Positions 53,075 through 62,187 of a stretch of 64,000 nucleotides of DNA are shown here, piece by piece. A program made the position numbers and the translations under genes. Positions within the stretch are counted from its first letter, which is position 1. Every line of letters begins with the position of its first letter. Origin of the DNA: Aliagarivorans marinus DSM 23064 (lineage in GTDB: Bacteria > Pseudomonadota > Gammaproteobacteria > Enterobacterales > Celerinatantimonadaceae); the NCBI RefSeq assembly GCF_000429485.1, contig NZ_AUBY01000022.1, positions 1-64,000 of the forward strand. The letters run 5' to 3'. Under the pieces are notes generated by a model, which saw only the letters and a list, made by a program, of their open reading frames with translations, ran no database searches and was not told where the DNA came from.

Positions 53075-53971
53075 TTAGTGAGTTTCTAGCTCATCAATAG
53101 TGGTCTGCAGTTTTTCCCTAATTTCCGTTATCAGAAGCTTTACCTTTGCGGGCACATAACGACGAGAGTGGTAAACCGCATAAACAGGAACAGAAAAGCG
53201 GTATCGACTCTCAAACATAGAGATTAGCTGCCTTGCTGCTATCTCATCTCTCACCAAAGAAACAGGTAAGCACCCGACAGCCATCCCTTGCTTAACGTAC
53301 TCTGTCAGTAGCCCCGGCGATTCTACTAAAAACCGAGGTGCTCGCTTGAGGGGCAACGTTTCATGAGGCCAGCAGTGGGTGTGGTTAGACAGTTCCTGTA
53401 TTGCGATATTGTGTGTTGCGACCACCTCCTCTTCAGTTACGTCCACTCCGACATGGCTCAAATACTCAGGGCTGATATATAAGTCATAGTCAAGAGTGGC
53501 AATAGGTACCGCGATAAGAGAAGAATCTGGCAAGTCCCCAATTGTGAGCATCAAATCAAAACGACGCTCGGTCATTGCGCTCAGTGGCAGCGCGGAAGTA
53601 TGAATGGAAATAGACAGGCTGGGATAGCTTTTAAGAAAGTTGCCAATCTGACCCGTTCCCATACGAAACAGGTGCTCTGGGCCATACAACGTGAGGTTAC
53701 CGGAGTAGTCATCTTGCGACTGACTTATTTGCTGTTGAGTTTCTTCTATGTGCTTGGTGATCTCGTAAGCCCTGTGCAGAAATTGTTGACCAACTCCGGT
53801 CAGGGTTAGTTTTCGCGTTGTTCGCTCTAGTAACCGGCAGTGAAGAGCATCCTCCAAGCTTCGAATTCTTCGACTAATCGTGGACTTGGGTAAATCATTT
53901 AGAGCAGCTGCTTTGGTAAAGCTACCTTGTTCAACAACCTGAACAAATAAAGCGATGTCTTCGAGGTTCAT
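53075..53971 (-). CDS. LysR-family transcriptional regulator
   Basis: 298 residues from ATG 53971 (a longer frame to 54034 lacks family sequence): HTH (FVQVVEQGSFTKAAALNDLPKSTISRRIRSLEDALH) and LysR effector domain of the DsdC/PtxR-like group. It is upstream of the DUF3179 gene on the same strand, 104 bp apart, and may control it. Confidence 0.88.
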   Translation of the reverse strand: MNLEDIALFVQVVEQGSFTKAAALNDLPKSTISRRIRSLEDALHCRLLERTTRKLTLTGVGQQFLHRAYEITKHIEETQQQISQSQDDYSGNLTLYGPEHLFRMGTGQIGNFLKSYPSLSISIHTSALPLSAMTERRFDLMLTIGDLPDSSLIAVPIATLDYDLYISPEYLSHVGVDVTEEEVVATHNIAIQELSNHTHCWPHETLPLKRAPRFLVESPGLLTEYVKQGMAVGCLPVSLVRDEIAARQLISMFESRYRFSVPVYAVYHSRRYVPAKVKLLITEIREKLQTTIDELETH

Positions 53972-54399
53972 GACTATTGAAACCAAGGTCAAATGATAGT
54001 TAAGTATCTCCAATTGACTCAATACGCGCAACAATAGGATTAATACGAAAAGTCGTTCGCGATTCTTCTAAGTTGCTCTTTGTTGGCATGGCCAACTATC
54101 AACCCCCTTTTCCAACAACATTCGGTTCGCTGGCGGTGAACCTCTCGCCCTAACCAAGGCAGTGCTTGCCACTCCTGTGGCCGCTATCTCCTCAATGTTG
54201 GTTGGTACTGGTCTTGGTTGGAGAAGCAAAAACTGCTTGTAAGTCGATAAGCTCGACTGGTAAGCGTTGCGCTTCAGTTAATCGTTTCTTGCGCCCAACT
54301 AGCAGGCTTATCGGTTTGAGCGGGGGGGGAGCGAACTGTTACTGCGTAATCACCCCCTAAACTAGGGGATGATTACATTTCGAGATCATACGTTGTTAG
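53972..54399. other. Intergenic region between MscS and LysR genes
   Basis: No acceptable gene; the 64-aa plus-strand frame at 54166 has no motif or start signal. A run of eight G at 54322-54329 and the perfect hairpin listed next are the notable features. Confidence 0.5.
54346..54376. terminator. Hairpin downstream of mscS
   Basis: GTAATCACCCCCTA/TAGGGGATGATTAC forms a long near-perfect stem (54346-54359, 54363-54376) with ACTA-type loop, 23 bp past the MscS stop. No T-run follows on either strand, so it may be an mRNA-stabilising or REP-like structure rather than a canonical terminator. Confidence 0.5.
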
Positions 54400-55227
54400 T
54401 TATTGCTCTTTCTCAATAATGACTTTTCTATGTGGGAATGGGATCTCAATTCCATTCTCGTCCAGCGCCTTCTTAATTTGCTCTGGCACGGAGTAGAGGA
54501 TTGTGAAGTAGTGCTCACCTTCGCAGAAGGGGCGAACCAGAAAATCTACCGAGCTATTGTTAAGTGTTTCCACCTCAACAAAGGGGGCGGGATCTTTCAG
54601 GATATGCGGGTGATTAGCCAGAACCTCATCGATCACCTTTCTTACCTGATCGGTATTCTCTTTGTAGGCCACGCCAAAGTGCATATCCACGCCACGTACA
54701 GCATGGTGGGAGTGATTGGTAATCTGGCTACCCCAAATTTGGCTGTTGGGAATGATGATTTGCTGGTTATCAAAGGTTTGTAGAATGGTGGTAAACAGGT
54801 CAATTTCCTGCACCTTACCAAACTGGCTGGCAGCGCCGATAAAGTCGCCCACTTTGTAGGGACGGAAGATCAGCAGCATTACCCCTGCAGCTAGGTTAGA
54901 CAGAGTCCCCTGCAACGCCAGACCCACCGCTAAGCCAGCGGCACCTAACAAGGCAACGATGGATGCGGTTTGCACCCCAAAGCGATTGAGCACCGCAATT
55001 GCCACGAAGGCCAGTACCACATACTTGCCTAAGCTACCTAAAAAGCGAAACAGCGTGTCATCTAATCGTTGATAACGCTCGCCAATGTTACAGATGATCT
55101 TGTTCACTCGATTGGCGATAAACAGGCCGACTATCAGGATCACTGCGGCCAGTAACACGTTGGTGGCTCCCTCAATGATGACCGGCAGGTACTGGTTTAT
55201 GTCTAACTGTTCAACTAACTCTTCCAT
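54400..55227 (-). CDS. mscS: Small-conductance mechanosensitive channel
   Basis: 275 residues: three N-terminal membrane helices (about 17-40, 65-83, 88-115), the pore helix with GLAVGLALQGTLSNLAAG glycine/alanine pattern, then the cytoplasmic beta and alpha/beta domains (FRPYKVGDFI, IPNSQI). Releases solutes upon osmotic downshift. Single gene. Confidence 0.93.
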   Translation of the reverse strand: MEELVEQLDINQYLPVIIEGATNVLLAAVILIVGLFIANRVNKIICNIGERYQRLDDTLFRFLGSLGKYVVLAFVAIAVLNRFGVQTASIVALLGAAGLAVGLALQGTLSNLAAGVMLLIFRPYKVGDFIGAASQFGKVQEIDLFTTILQTFDNQQIIIPNSQIWGSQITNHSHHAVRGVDMHFGVAYKENTDQVRKVIDEVLANHPHILKDPAPFVEVETLNNSSVDFLVRPFCEGEHYFTILYSVPEQIKKALDENGIEIPFPHRKVIIEKEQ

Positions 55228-55359
55228 AATGCTTCCTTCCGTGGAGATTTATATACCCTTACTAGGGTAGACAGATAATCCTCTGTCTGTGGCTAATTCA
55301 CTCATTTTGCGCCGCTTTTGCGATTGTTGTTGGCTAGTTCATGGATATCCCAAAGAACG

Positions 55360-56001
55360 CTAGGCTTTGCCGCTCATCAAGGCTATTAGCTCACGACTCA
55401 CACACTGCGGATCCTCGGCGCTACAAATCGCCGAGACCAAGGCAATACTCGCCACGCCGGCGGCTGCGATCTCCGCAATGTTGCCTTGGTTAATCCCGCC
55501 AATCGCCACTAGTGGCAGTTTGCTTTGGGCAATCGCTTTGGTCAGCCCGTTAATACCCCAATGATGCTGAGTATTAGTCTTGGTTGGTGTGGCGAAAATG
55601 GCGCTGAGGCCGAGATGATCGACCGGCAGACTTTGCGCCTCAATCAGTTGCTGTTCGCTCTCGACCGACAGGCCAAGCAGTTTATTGGGCCCTAGTAGTT
55701 TACGGGCATACTCAGCGGGCATATCGGTCTGACCGAGGTGAACCCCATCGGCATCGACGGCTAGCGCCACATCGATTCGGTCATTGATGATTAGCGGCAC
55801 CCCGCTGCCCGCCAGCGTGCTCTTTAAAGCTTCTGCGCGCTCGATAAACGCGCGCACATCGCCGCGCTTCTCCCGCAATTGCACCACGCCTATGCCGCCT
55901 TTCACGGCTTGCTCGACAACATGACACAGCCTAGACAGGCTGAGGTTTTCGTCGGTGACCAAGTATAGGCTGGGCGTATCTTGTGCAAATGGGTTGCTCA
56001 T
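55360..56001 (-). CDS. thiE: Thiamin phosphate synthase
   Basis: 213 residues of ThiE TIM-barrel family. Motifs Y-L-V-T-D, V-Q-L-R-E-K, NDRIDVALAVDADGVHLGQTD and IGGIN are conserved and bind HMP-PP and thiazole phosphate. Couples the two halves of thiamin. Last gene of the thi operon, 30 bp after thiM. Confidence 0.95.
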   Translation of the reverse strand: MSNPFAQDTPSLYLVTDENLSLSRLCHVVEQAVKGGIGVVQLREKRGDVRAFIERAEALKSTLAGSGVPLIINDRIDVALAVDADGVHLGQTDMPAEYARKLLGPNKLLGLSVESEQQLIEAQSLPVDHLGLSAIFATPTKTNTQHHWGINGLTKAIAQSKLPLVAIGGINQGNIAEIAAAGVASIALVSAICSAEDPQCVSRELIALMSGKA

Positions 56002-56031
56002 TTTTGGACCTCGCTCAAGTTAGCTGGTTGC

Positions 56032-56820
56032 TTACAGCTGTTTGACCTTCAAACGCTGTTCCAGCAACTGCTCATCCAGCAAATACAGCGCATCCAATAA
56101 GTTGACCTGCAACGAGCCGGGGCCTTTGGATTGCTCGGCGGCGATTTCGCCGGCAACGCCGAGCACTGCAGTGGCCGCCAGGCCAGTGAGATCGCCTGCC
56201 GCAGCGAAGGCGCCGGTAAGTGCGGTATGCGAGCAGCCCATGCCGGTGACAAAGGGCATCATCTTGTCGCCATTGGCTAGCTGGTATTCGGCATCGCTGG
56301 TTAGCACGTAGTCTTGCTCACCGGAGATCACTACAGCGCAATCATAGTGGTCGACCAAGTAGCGGGCAGCACCGAGGGCAGCGTCGCTGCTGTCGAGGGC
56401 GTCCACGCCTTTGCTTTGGGCCTGTTCACCGGCTAGCGCAATCACCTCAGAGGCATTGCCGCGTACGATCAAGGTTTCGGCGAGATCGGCTAGTTGGCGG
56501 GCGGCATCGGTGCGCAGGCGGCTCGCGCCACAGCCGACCGGGTCGAGCACGACGGGTTTGCCGTTGGCATTGGCTTGGTCCACCGCATACAGCATTCGAG
56601 GCAGCCATTGGCTATCGAGGGTGCCGATGTTAATCACCAAGGCGCCAGCGAAGCTCATCATCTCGGCCATCTCTTCACGGCTGTGAGCCATAATCGGCGA
56701 GGCGCCCACCGCCAGCAGGGCGTTGGCAGTGTTGTTCATCACCACGTAGTTAGTGACATTCACCACCAAGGGCTTTTGCTTGCGCAGGGTGTTTAGGGTG
56801 TCGATGATCTGTTGTTTCAT
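56032..56820 (-). CDS. thiM: Hydroxyethylthiazole kinase
   Basis: 262 residues from ATG 56820 (start of [10 protein letters not shown]; the longer frame adds 7 residues). ThiM ribokinase-like fold: [10 protein letters not shown] near the N-terminus, LDPVGCGAS and GMGCSHTAL with the catalytic cysteine region at the C-terminal third. Phosphorylates 4-methyl-5-hydroxyethylthiazole for salvage. In the thi operon, 27 bp after tenA. Confidence 0.95.
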   Translation of the reverse strand: MKQQIIDTLNTLRKQKPLVVNVTNYVVMNNTANALLAVGASPIMAHSREEMAEMMSFAGALVINIGTLDSQWLPRMLYAVDQANANGKPVVLDPVGCGASRLRTDAARQLADLAETLIVRGNASEVIALAGEQAQSKGVDALDSSDAALGAARYLVDHYDCAVVISGEQDYVLTSDAEYQLANGDKMMPFVTGMGCSHTALTGAFAAAGDLTGLAATAVLGVAGEIAAEQSKGPGSLQVNLLDALYLLDEQLLEQRLKVKQL

Positions 56821-56847
56821 GATTGCTTCAATCCAAGTCAATGGTGA

Positions 56848-57510
56848 TTAGGCGGCATCCAGCCCTTGCTGCCAGAAGGCGACTTCCATGCGGGTGGCGG
56901 TGCGGAAGATTTCACACAGGCGCTGGCCACGTGGGCTGTCCAGTTCGATATCGGCCAATAGCTGGTCGAGGAACTCGGCGCCGGTGGCGACGCCATCTTG
57001 AAACTCCTCACTGCCGTACATCTCAACCCAAGAGCGGAACGCGTTGCCTTCCAGCACCGTATCGGCGCTGTTTAAGCGCTCGGCGCCAATCTGCGCATAG
57101 CCGATGGAGCAAGGCGCCAGCGCCACAAACAGCTCGCAGATATCGCCCGCCAGGCCGGTATCGAGCACGTAGCGAGTGTAGGCCACGGTGCCGAAATCTT
57201 CCGATTCGGCCTGCATGTCGGCCTCGGTTAGCCCCCATTGCTCACAATAGCTCACGTGGTGGGCAATCTCGGTATCCAGCAGGGCATGCAGGCTGGGCAG
57301 CACCCGGCGCATCTGCTCAAGGTTTTGCGCTTTGTACACGCCCAGCGCATAGGCGCGGGCGTAGTGAATCAAGAACAGAAAGTCCTGCTTGAGGTAGTGC
57401 AGATAAGCAGCCGGTGCCAGCTCGCCATTGGCCAGCTGCTCAACAAAGGGGTGTTGGGTATAGTCGTGCCACTCACTTTGGCAGGCCTTGATCAGATCTT
57501 GATGATTCAT
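56848..57510 (-). CDS. tenA: Aminopyrimidine aminohydrolase / thiaminase II
   Basis: 220 residues of the TenA family, all helical. Active-site cysteine C134 in A-P-C-S-I-G-Y, D43 in Y-L-K-Q-D-F and Y112 and the late glutamate pattern are as in TenA. It hydrolyses formylaminopyrimidine-type thiamin breakdown products to HMP for salvage. Fits with the ThiXYZ transporter encoded next to it. Confidence 0.93.
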   Translation of the reverse strand: MNHQDLIKACQSEWHDYTQHPFVEQLANGELAPAAYLHYLKQDFLFLIHYARAYALGVYKAQNLEQMRRVLPSLHALLDTEIAHHVSYCEQWGLTEADMQAESEDFGTVAYTRYVLDTGLAGDICELFVALAPCSIGYAQIGAERLNSADTVLEGNAFRSWVEMYGSEEFQDGVATGAEFLDQLLADIELDSPRGQRLCEIFRTATRMEVAFWQQGLDAA

Positions 57511-57532
57511 GCTTAGTCCTTACTCGATTCTG

Positions 57533-58486
57533 CTAGTCTTTGGCGGCTGGGAAGAACAGCTCGGTGGCAACTGGCTTGGCAATCACGCCCTTCTCAAACA
57601 TAAACTCGCTAAATTGCTGGTAGCGACCAAAGTCTTGCGCTGCCGGGCGCAAGGCGAAGCGGGTTAGGGTGTCTTCCCAGGCCATGCGGTTGAGTTCGGT
57701 GTCGAGGGTATCCGGGGCGTAGGCCACAAACTGCTGCCAAGCCTCTTCAGGGTGATTAACGATGTACTGCACCGCTAGCTCAACCGCTTGGTTAAAGCGC
57801 GCCATGGCATCGTGGTTATACTCGTCGCGGTTCGCCACGATAATCAGCTCATCGTAGGCGGGCACGCCGTGTTCTTCTGGGAAGAAGGCCTTAGCGGCGT
57901 AGCCTTCTAGTTCAAGTTGGTTACTTTCAAAGTTACGCAGGCCGCCCCAGATACCGTCTACCTTGCCAGAAGCCAGAGAGGACGACAGCGCCCAGCCAAC
58001 GTTAATCAGCTGCACTTCGTCGAAGGCCACGCCGTTGCGCTCTAGCATGGTGCCTAGGGTGGCTTCTTCGTTACCGGCGATGGCGATACCAATCTTCTTA
58101 CCTTTCAGATCTGCCATGGTTTTGATGCCGCTTTTCTCTAGCACGGTCAGGGTGTTCAGTGGGGTGGCGATCAGGGTGCTGGCAACCACCAAGGGCAAAT
58201 CGGCCGCTACGTCGATGGCCAGACTGGTTTGGTAGGTGACCGCTAAATCGGTGCGTTTTGCCGCGACCAGCTTGGCAGGCATGCTCGGATCTGCAGGCTC
58301 CTGCATCACGATTTCAAGGTCTTGGTCGGCGAAGTAACCACGCTGCTCGGCAATCACTAGCGGGCCGTGGTTGGGATTGACAAACCAGTCCAGCATTAGC
58401 GTGAGCTTGGTGGTTTCGGCCTGAGCCAGCATCGAGGCGCTAAGCAGCGCAGCGCCGCCCAAAAGTGAAGATAAAACGCGTTTCAT
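57533..58486 (-). CDS. thiY: Periplasmic pyrimidine (FAMP/HMP) binding protein
   Basis: 317 residues: signal peptide (to about 23) and an NMT1/THI5-like binding fold (LTLMLDWFVNPNHGPLVIAEQRGYF; EPADPSMPAKLVAAKRTDLAVTYQ). Delivers formylamino- or hydroxymethylpyrimidine to ThiX/ThiZ. In the thi operon. Confidence 0.92.
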   Translation of the reverse strand: MKRVLSSLLGGAALLSASMLAQAETTKLTLMLDWFVNPNHGPLVIAEQRGYFADQDLEIVMQEPADPSMPAKLVAAKRTDLAVTYQTSLAIDVAADLPLVVASTLIATPLNTLTVLEKSGIKTMADLKGKKIGIAIAGNEEATLGTMLERNGVAFDEVQLINVGWALSSSLASGKVDGIWGGLRNFESNQLELEGYAAKAFFPEEHGVPAYDELIIVANRDEYNHDAMARFNQAVELAVQYIVNHPEEAWQQFVAYAPDTLDTELNRMAWEDTLTRFALRPAAQDFGRYQQFSEFMFEKGVIAKPVATELFFPAAKD

Positions 58487-58514
58487 TGATGTTCCTTACT
58501 GTTGTTATTAGGTC

Positions 58515-59321
58515 CTAGTTAGACGAGCCTTGCCAAGGCAGTAGCTTGTTGAGCAGGGTATCGGCGGTGAAGTACAGCGCCACCGACAGGCTGGCAAGAA
58601 TAAAGAGTGCGGCAAACATTTCGTCGATAAGCATGCGCGCATTAGCTTGGAGCATGAGATAGCCCAGCCCTTCGCTGGAGCCAACCCATTCACCCACCAC
58701 CGCGCCAATCGGCGCAACCACCACAGCCACGCGAATACCCGATGCCAATGCAGGCAGCGCGGCAGGCAGGCGCACTTGGGTAAGCACCCGCCACGGCGAT
58801 GCGCCCATGGTGTGGGCCAAATCGAGGTAGCCGCGCGGGGTATTGCGCAGACCGTCGTAGCAGCAGGTGGTGACGGGGAAGAAGATAATCAGTGCCGCCA
58901 TCACAATCTTCGAGGCGATACCGTAGCCCAGCCACAGCATTAACACCGGGGCGATGGCGAATACTGGAATGGCTTGGCTGGCAATCAAGATAGGCAGCAG
59001 CCAGCGGCGCAGTGGTTGGAATAGCAGCATCTGCAGGGCAAAACACAGGCCCATGCTCAGCCCCAGCAGCAGACCGAGTAAGATCTCTTGCGCTGTTACC
59101 CAGCTATGGTGGGCCAGCACATCCCAGCGGCTGACTAGTTTCGCCAATACCGCGCCGGGGCTGGGCAGGATAAAGGCTGGCATCTTGAAGATCCACACGA
59201 TGGCCTGCCATAACGCCAAGATAAACAACAGGCTTAGGCTGGCTTTAACCAGCTTGCCCACCCAGCGGCTGCGCGGAGCCTTGGCGGGAATAGCATTACT
59301 CACTTGTGGCAGATCAGACAT
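58515..59321 (-). CDS. thiX: ABC transporter permease for thiamin pyrimidine
   Basis: 268 residues, six membrane segments, SsuC/TauC-type permease with the EAA-like loop (TMGASPWRVLTQVRLPAALPAL). Start overlaps the thiZ stop by 8 bp, which couples translation of the two subunits. Works with ThiY and ThiZ. Confidence 0.92.
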   Translation of the reverse strand: MSDLPQVSNAIPAKAPRSRWVGKLVKASLSLLFILALWQAIVWIFKMPAFILPSPGAVLAKLVSRWDVLAHHSWVTAQEILLGLLLGLSMGLCFALQMLLFQPLRRWLLPILIASQAIPVFAIAPVLMLWLGYGIASKIVMAALIIFFPVTTCCYDGLRNTPRGYLDLAHTMGASPWRVLTQVRLPAALPALASGIRVAVVVAPIGAVVGEWVGSSEGLGYLMLQANARMLIDEMFAALFILASLSVALYFTADTLLNKLLPWQGSSN

Positions 59322-60093
59322 GGCTGGCCTCCAGCATACTTAGTAGGTTCTCTTGCAGCTCGGCCAACTCGGCATTAAAGCGGCGTGGCGGCTCGCCCTC
59401 TAATGCAGGCAGCGCATTGGCACTGGCGGGCTGCCCTTGTAGCACATAGATCTGATGGCTCAGGCGCAGCGCTTCTTGTGGGTCGTGGGTAATCAACACG
59501 ACGGTTTTGTCTTTCAGTAGCTTGGCGGCCAGCTCTTGTAGCTGGTGGCGAGTTACCGCATCGAGCGCCGAGAAGGGCTCGTCCATTAATACCAAGGGCT
59601 TGTCTTGCAGCAGGGTGCGGGCCAGTGCGACCCGCTGGCGCATCCCGCCAGAGAGCTGAGCGGGCAGGGCGTCGGCCTGCGCGACGAGGCCGACCTGTTC
59701 GAGCAGCTCAAGGGCTTTGGCTCGAATCTGCGGATTGTGTTTGTCGCCTTGCAAACGGGCCGACAGACAGACGTTGTCCAGCACGCTCAGCCATGGGAAC
59801 AGCAGGTCTTGCTGAGCCATATAGGCAACCTGATGCTCTAAGTCGCCGATACCGGCCTCGCCATTGATACTGAAGCGACCTTGGCTTTCCACTTGGCCAT
59901 CAAGCAACCCGGCCAGATAACGCAGCAAGGTGGTTTTGCCACAGCCGCTGCGCCCTAGCAGGGTGGTCCAGCGGCCAGCACCGATCTGCATGTTCACATT
60001 AGCCAGCACCGGCTGTTCAGCGTCGTGATAGCGCAGTGAGGCGTGCTCAATGGCGATGCCGAGTCGAGGGCCCGAGACAGAAGTGTTATTCAT
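59314..60093 (-). CDS. thiZ: ABC transporter ATPase for thiamin pyrimidine
   Basis: 259 residues. Walker A GRSGCGKTT, signature LSGGMRQR, Walker B VLMDEPFSALD and H-loop THD are intact; SsuB/TauB-type. Follows thiD by 9 bp and overlaps thiX. Confidence 0.93.
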   Translation of the reverse strand: MNNTSVSGPRLGIAIEHASLRYHDAEQPVLANVNMQIGAGRWTTLLGRSGCGKTTLLRYLAGLLDGQVESQGRFSINGEAGIGDLEHQVAYMAQQDLLFPWLSVLDNVCLSARLQGDKHNPQIRAKALELLEQVGLVAQADALPAQLSGGMRQRVALARTLLQDKPLVLMDEPFSALDAVTRHQLQELAAKLLKDKTVVLITHDPQEALRLSHQIYVLQGQPASANALPALEGEPPRRFNAELAELQENLLSMLEASHV

Positions 60094-60102
60094 GGTTGCC
60101 TC

Positions 60103-60942
60103 TTAGCCTTGCGTCTCGGATTGTTTGTGCAGAGCGAAGAAGTGTTGCACCGGCCCGTGGCCTTGGCCAACCGCTAAGCTGTCTGCCTGCTTGAGTGCGT
60201 CAGTGATATAGGCCTTGGCGCTGGCAACGGCCTGGCTAAGTGACTGGCCTTGGGCCAAGTAAGAGGCCAAGGCTGATGATAGGGTGCAGCCGGTGCCGTG
60301 GGTGTTGCTGGTTGCTACTCTCTCAGCAGTTAAGCGCTCAACACTATCGGCGGTAATCAGCAGGTCGGTGCTGTGGGTTTCCTGCTCCAGGTGGCCGCCT
60401 TTAAGTAACACTGCTTGGGTGTCGAGCTTGCGCAGCTCATCGATCAGCGCGTCCATCTCGGCTTGATTGGTGGGTACCGCGCAGCCCAGCAGGGCAGCCG
60501 CTTCCGGTAGGTTTGGAGTAATCACGGTTGCCAGCGGCAGTAGCTCGCTTTTCAGGCTGGCAATGGCGGAAGGCTCGAGCAGCAGATCGCCGCTGGTGGC
60601 GACCATTACCGGGTCAAGCACCACGATATTGGGTCGATATTCGCGAAGTTTGCTGGCAACTGCTTCGATCACATGGCTATCGGCCAGCATGCCTATTTTG
60701 ACCGCAGCGATGTTGATATCGCTGAACACGGCATCGAGTTGCTGCTGCACAAAGTCGGGCGCTACCGCCACAATGCCGCTTACCCCTTGGGTGTTCTGCG
60801 CAGTCAGTGCGGTAATCGCCGAGCTGGCGTAGCTGCCGGTGGCAGAGATGGCTTTGATATCTGCTTGAATACCCGCACCGCCACCGCTATCGGACCCAGC
60901 GATGGTCATTACATTCGGTATGGCAGAAAGATGCTCGGTCAT
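60103..60942 (-). CDS. thiD: Hydroxymethylpyrimidine / HMP-phosphate kinase
   Basis: 279 residues from ATG 60942, with GGAG 6 bp before it; the longest frame (to 61083) reads through the riboswitch and is not used. Motifs MTIAGSDSGGGAGIQAD, LDPVMVATSGD, LKGGH and GTGCTLSSA are diagnostic of ThiD. Two-step phosphorylation of HMP. First gene of the operon thiD-thiZ-thiX-thiY-tenA-thiM-thiE, all on the minus strand, behind a TPP riboswitch. Confidence 0.95.
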   Translation of the reverse strand: MTEHLSAIPNVMTIAGSDSGGGAGIQADIKAISATGSYASSAITALTAQNTQGVSGIVAVAPDFVQQQLDAVFSDINIAAVKIGMLADSHVIEAVASKLREYRPNIVVLDPVMVATSGDLLLEPSAIASLKSELLPLATVITPNLPEAAALLGCAVPTNQAEMDALIDELRKLDTQAVLLKGGHLEQETHSTDLLITADSVERLTAERVATSNTHGTGCTLSSALASYLAQGQSLSQAVASAKAYITDALKQADSLAVGQGHGPVQHFFALHKQSETQG

Positions 60943-61017
60943 AGCGCACTCCATTTTATGGTCGGCACTACGTAGGGGAGGCTCAGCCCAGCGGGATCGG
61001 TGCTGTAAGCTGGCGTT

Positions 61018-61120
61018 AGTTCCCTCCGTCAGTGCTAACTGAATCAGGTTCAACGGGTTCGCATCGTGAGCGATTAGGCTCAAACATGACGCGATCTCAG
61101 CCCGAAGGCTCCCCGACTAA
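61018..61120 (-). promoter_or_regulatory. TPP (THI-box) riboswitch
   Basis: Minus-strand sequence from 61120 down contains GGGGAGCC...GGCTGAGA and then, after a variable stem, CCCGTTGAACCTGATTCAGT-TAGCACTGACGGAGGGAA, the conserved core of the TPP aptamer. It lies 76 bp upstream of thiD. A downstream AGCCTCCCC (minus strand, about 60974-60982) can pair with the aptamer 5' arm GGGGAG, a possible switch for initiation or termination control. Confidence 0.95.
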
Positions 61121-61325
61121 CAAAGGGCTATCTTAACAGCAATGTAACGTAAATGGCTTTGTTTTATTTACCTGTGGCGTGACGCTTTGTAGCAGATCGC
61201 TGACTAAGTGGTCAAAGTTGAGCGATAACCGTATTTTGCAGTGCGCTTAGGACTTAGTTCGTCCGTCAAACTGTAACAATGGGCGACTAGATTATCCTTC
61301 GCGGGGATTCCTCTGTTGGAAGGTT

Positions 61326-61838
61326 TTGTTGAGAGAACTCGCAGTTCAGTTAACCAATGCAGTAGAAATTATGGAACGAACTACCCGACCTTTTCAGCCA
61401 CAGGACCTAGTGGCGTTACTCAACTTGATGACTCAGTTAGGCTATGAGCACTGCCCAGATACCCTGTTGAACAACGTTACTCGCATTCGGCAATCTGGCG
61501 GTGAGGTATTTGTCTGTGAACTTGAGGGACTGGTATCAGGGTGTATCTGTGCGATTGTTGATGCGCGTTTAGCTGAAGGCGTTAATGGCGAGATCGTCAG
61601 CCTAATTGTTGCAGAACATGCGCGAAATCAGGGGCTTGGTAAAGCGCTGATCGAACAGGCGGAGTGCTGGCTGAGCACACGTTGTGATAGCATACGAGTG
61701 CGTAGCAATCTTGCACGCGAACGAGCCCATAAGTTTTATCACAGCATGGGCTATCAGTTGGATAAGCAGCAGGCGGTATTTACCAAGCTGCTGTACACCA
61801 ACCAGCAGCTACACACCACCGAGAGAGAAGCAGTATGA
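61326..61838 (+). CDS. GNAT-family N-acetyltransferase
   Basis: Up to 170 residues. Motif A V-A-E-H-A-R-N-Q-G-L-G-K-A-L-I (acetyl-CoA pyrophosphate loop) and motif B A-x2-F-Y-x3-G-Y are clear. Start uncertain: TTG 61326/61329 has GGAAGG upstream, while ATG 61371 would give a shorter family-length product but has no ribosome-binding site. Overlaps the small lipoprotein gene by 4 bp. Confidence 0.85.
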   Translation: MLRELAVQLTNAVEIMERTTRPFQPQDLVALLNLMTQLGYEHCPDTLLNNVTRIRQSGGEVFVCELEGLVSGCICAIVDARLAEGVNGEIVSLIVAEHARNQGLGKALIEQAECWLSTRCDSIRVRSNLARERAHKFYHSMGYQLDKQQAVFTKLLYTNQQLHTTEREAV

Positions 61839-62116
61839 CTCGAATCCTCCCCATTACCCTTGCAACGTTGTTGATGGCTTGCAGCGAGCAAACTCCCGAG
61901 CAGAGTATCGATCCCAATGCACCATGTGATGAAGCACGTTTCGAGCAGATCGAGGCCAGTATCACCAGTGGCGATGGCGCGGGGCATGGACCGGATATTG
62001 GTTCGGGCGAGTGGTTCTCGGTGATTACCTTTCGCTTGGGTGAACGTGGCAACCCTGACGTGCCGGACGCGGGCAGCAATGCTTGGTGTGATTTTGTGGA
62101 AGCACGGCTTAATTAA
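61835..62116 (+). CDS. Small lipoprotein
   Basis: 93 residues with a lipoprotein signal (L-L-M-A-C, C16), so it is probably tethered to the outer or inner membrane; the mature part is acidic with one other cysteine pair (C31, C85). No recognised family. Coupled to the GNAT gene by an ATGA overlap. Confidence 0.7.
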   Translation: MTRILPITLATLLMACSEQTPEQSIDPNAPCDEARFEQIEASITSGDGAGHGPDIGSGEWFSVITFRLGERGNPDVPDAGSNAWCDFVEARLN

Positions 62117-62139
62117 CAGGTCGGCTTGCTGCAGATACA

Positions 62140-62170
62140 ACAAAGGGGCAAATTGCCCCTTTGTTTGTTG
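62140..62170. terminator. Bidirectional rho-independent terminator
   Basis: Stem AAAGGGGC/GCCCCTTT with a short AAATT loop, flanked by T/A-rich sequence on both sides (TTTGTTTG on the plus strand, TTTGTTG on the minus). It lies between the lipoprotein gene and the convergent rlmI. Confidence 0.85.
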
Positions 62171-62187
62171 CGCGCTTGAGTGGGCGA

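Noticed and set aside
54166-54360. 64-residue plus-strand frame between mscS and lysR
   Set aside because: Contains low-complexity sequence around an eight-G run and has no start signal or family resemblance.
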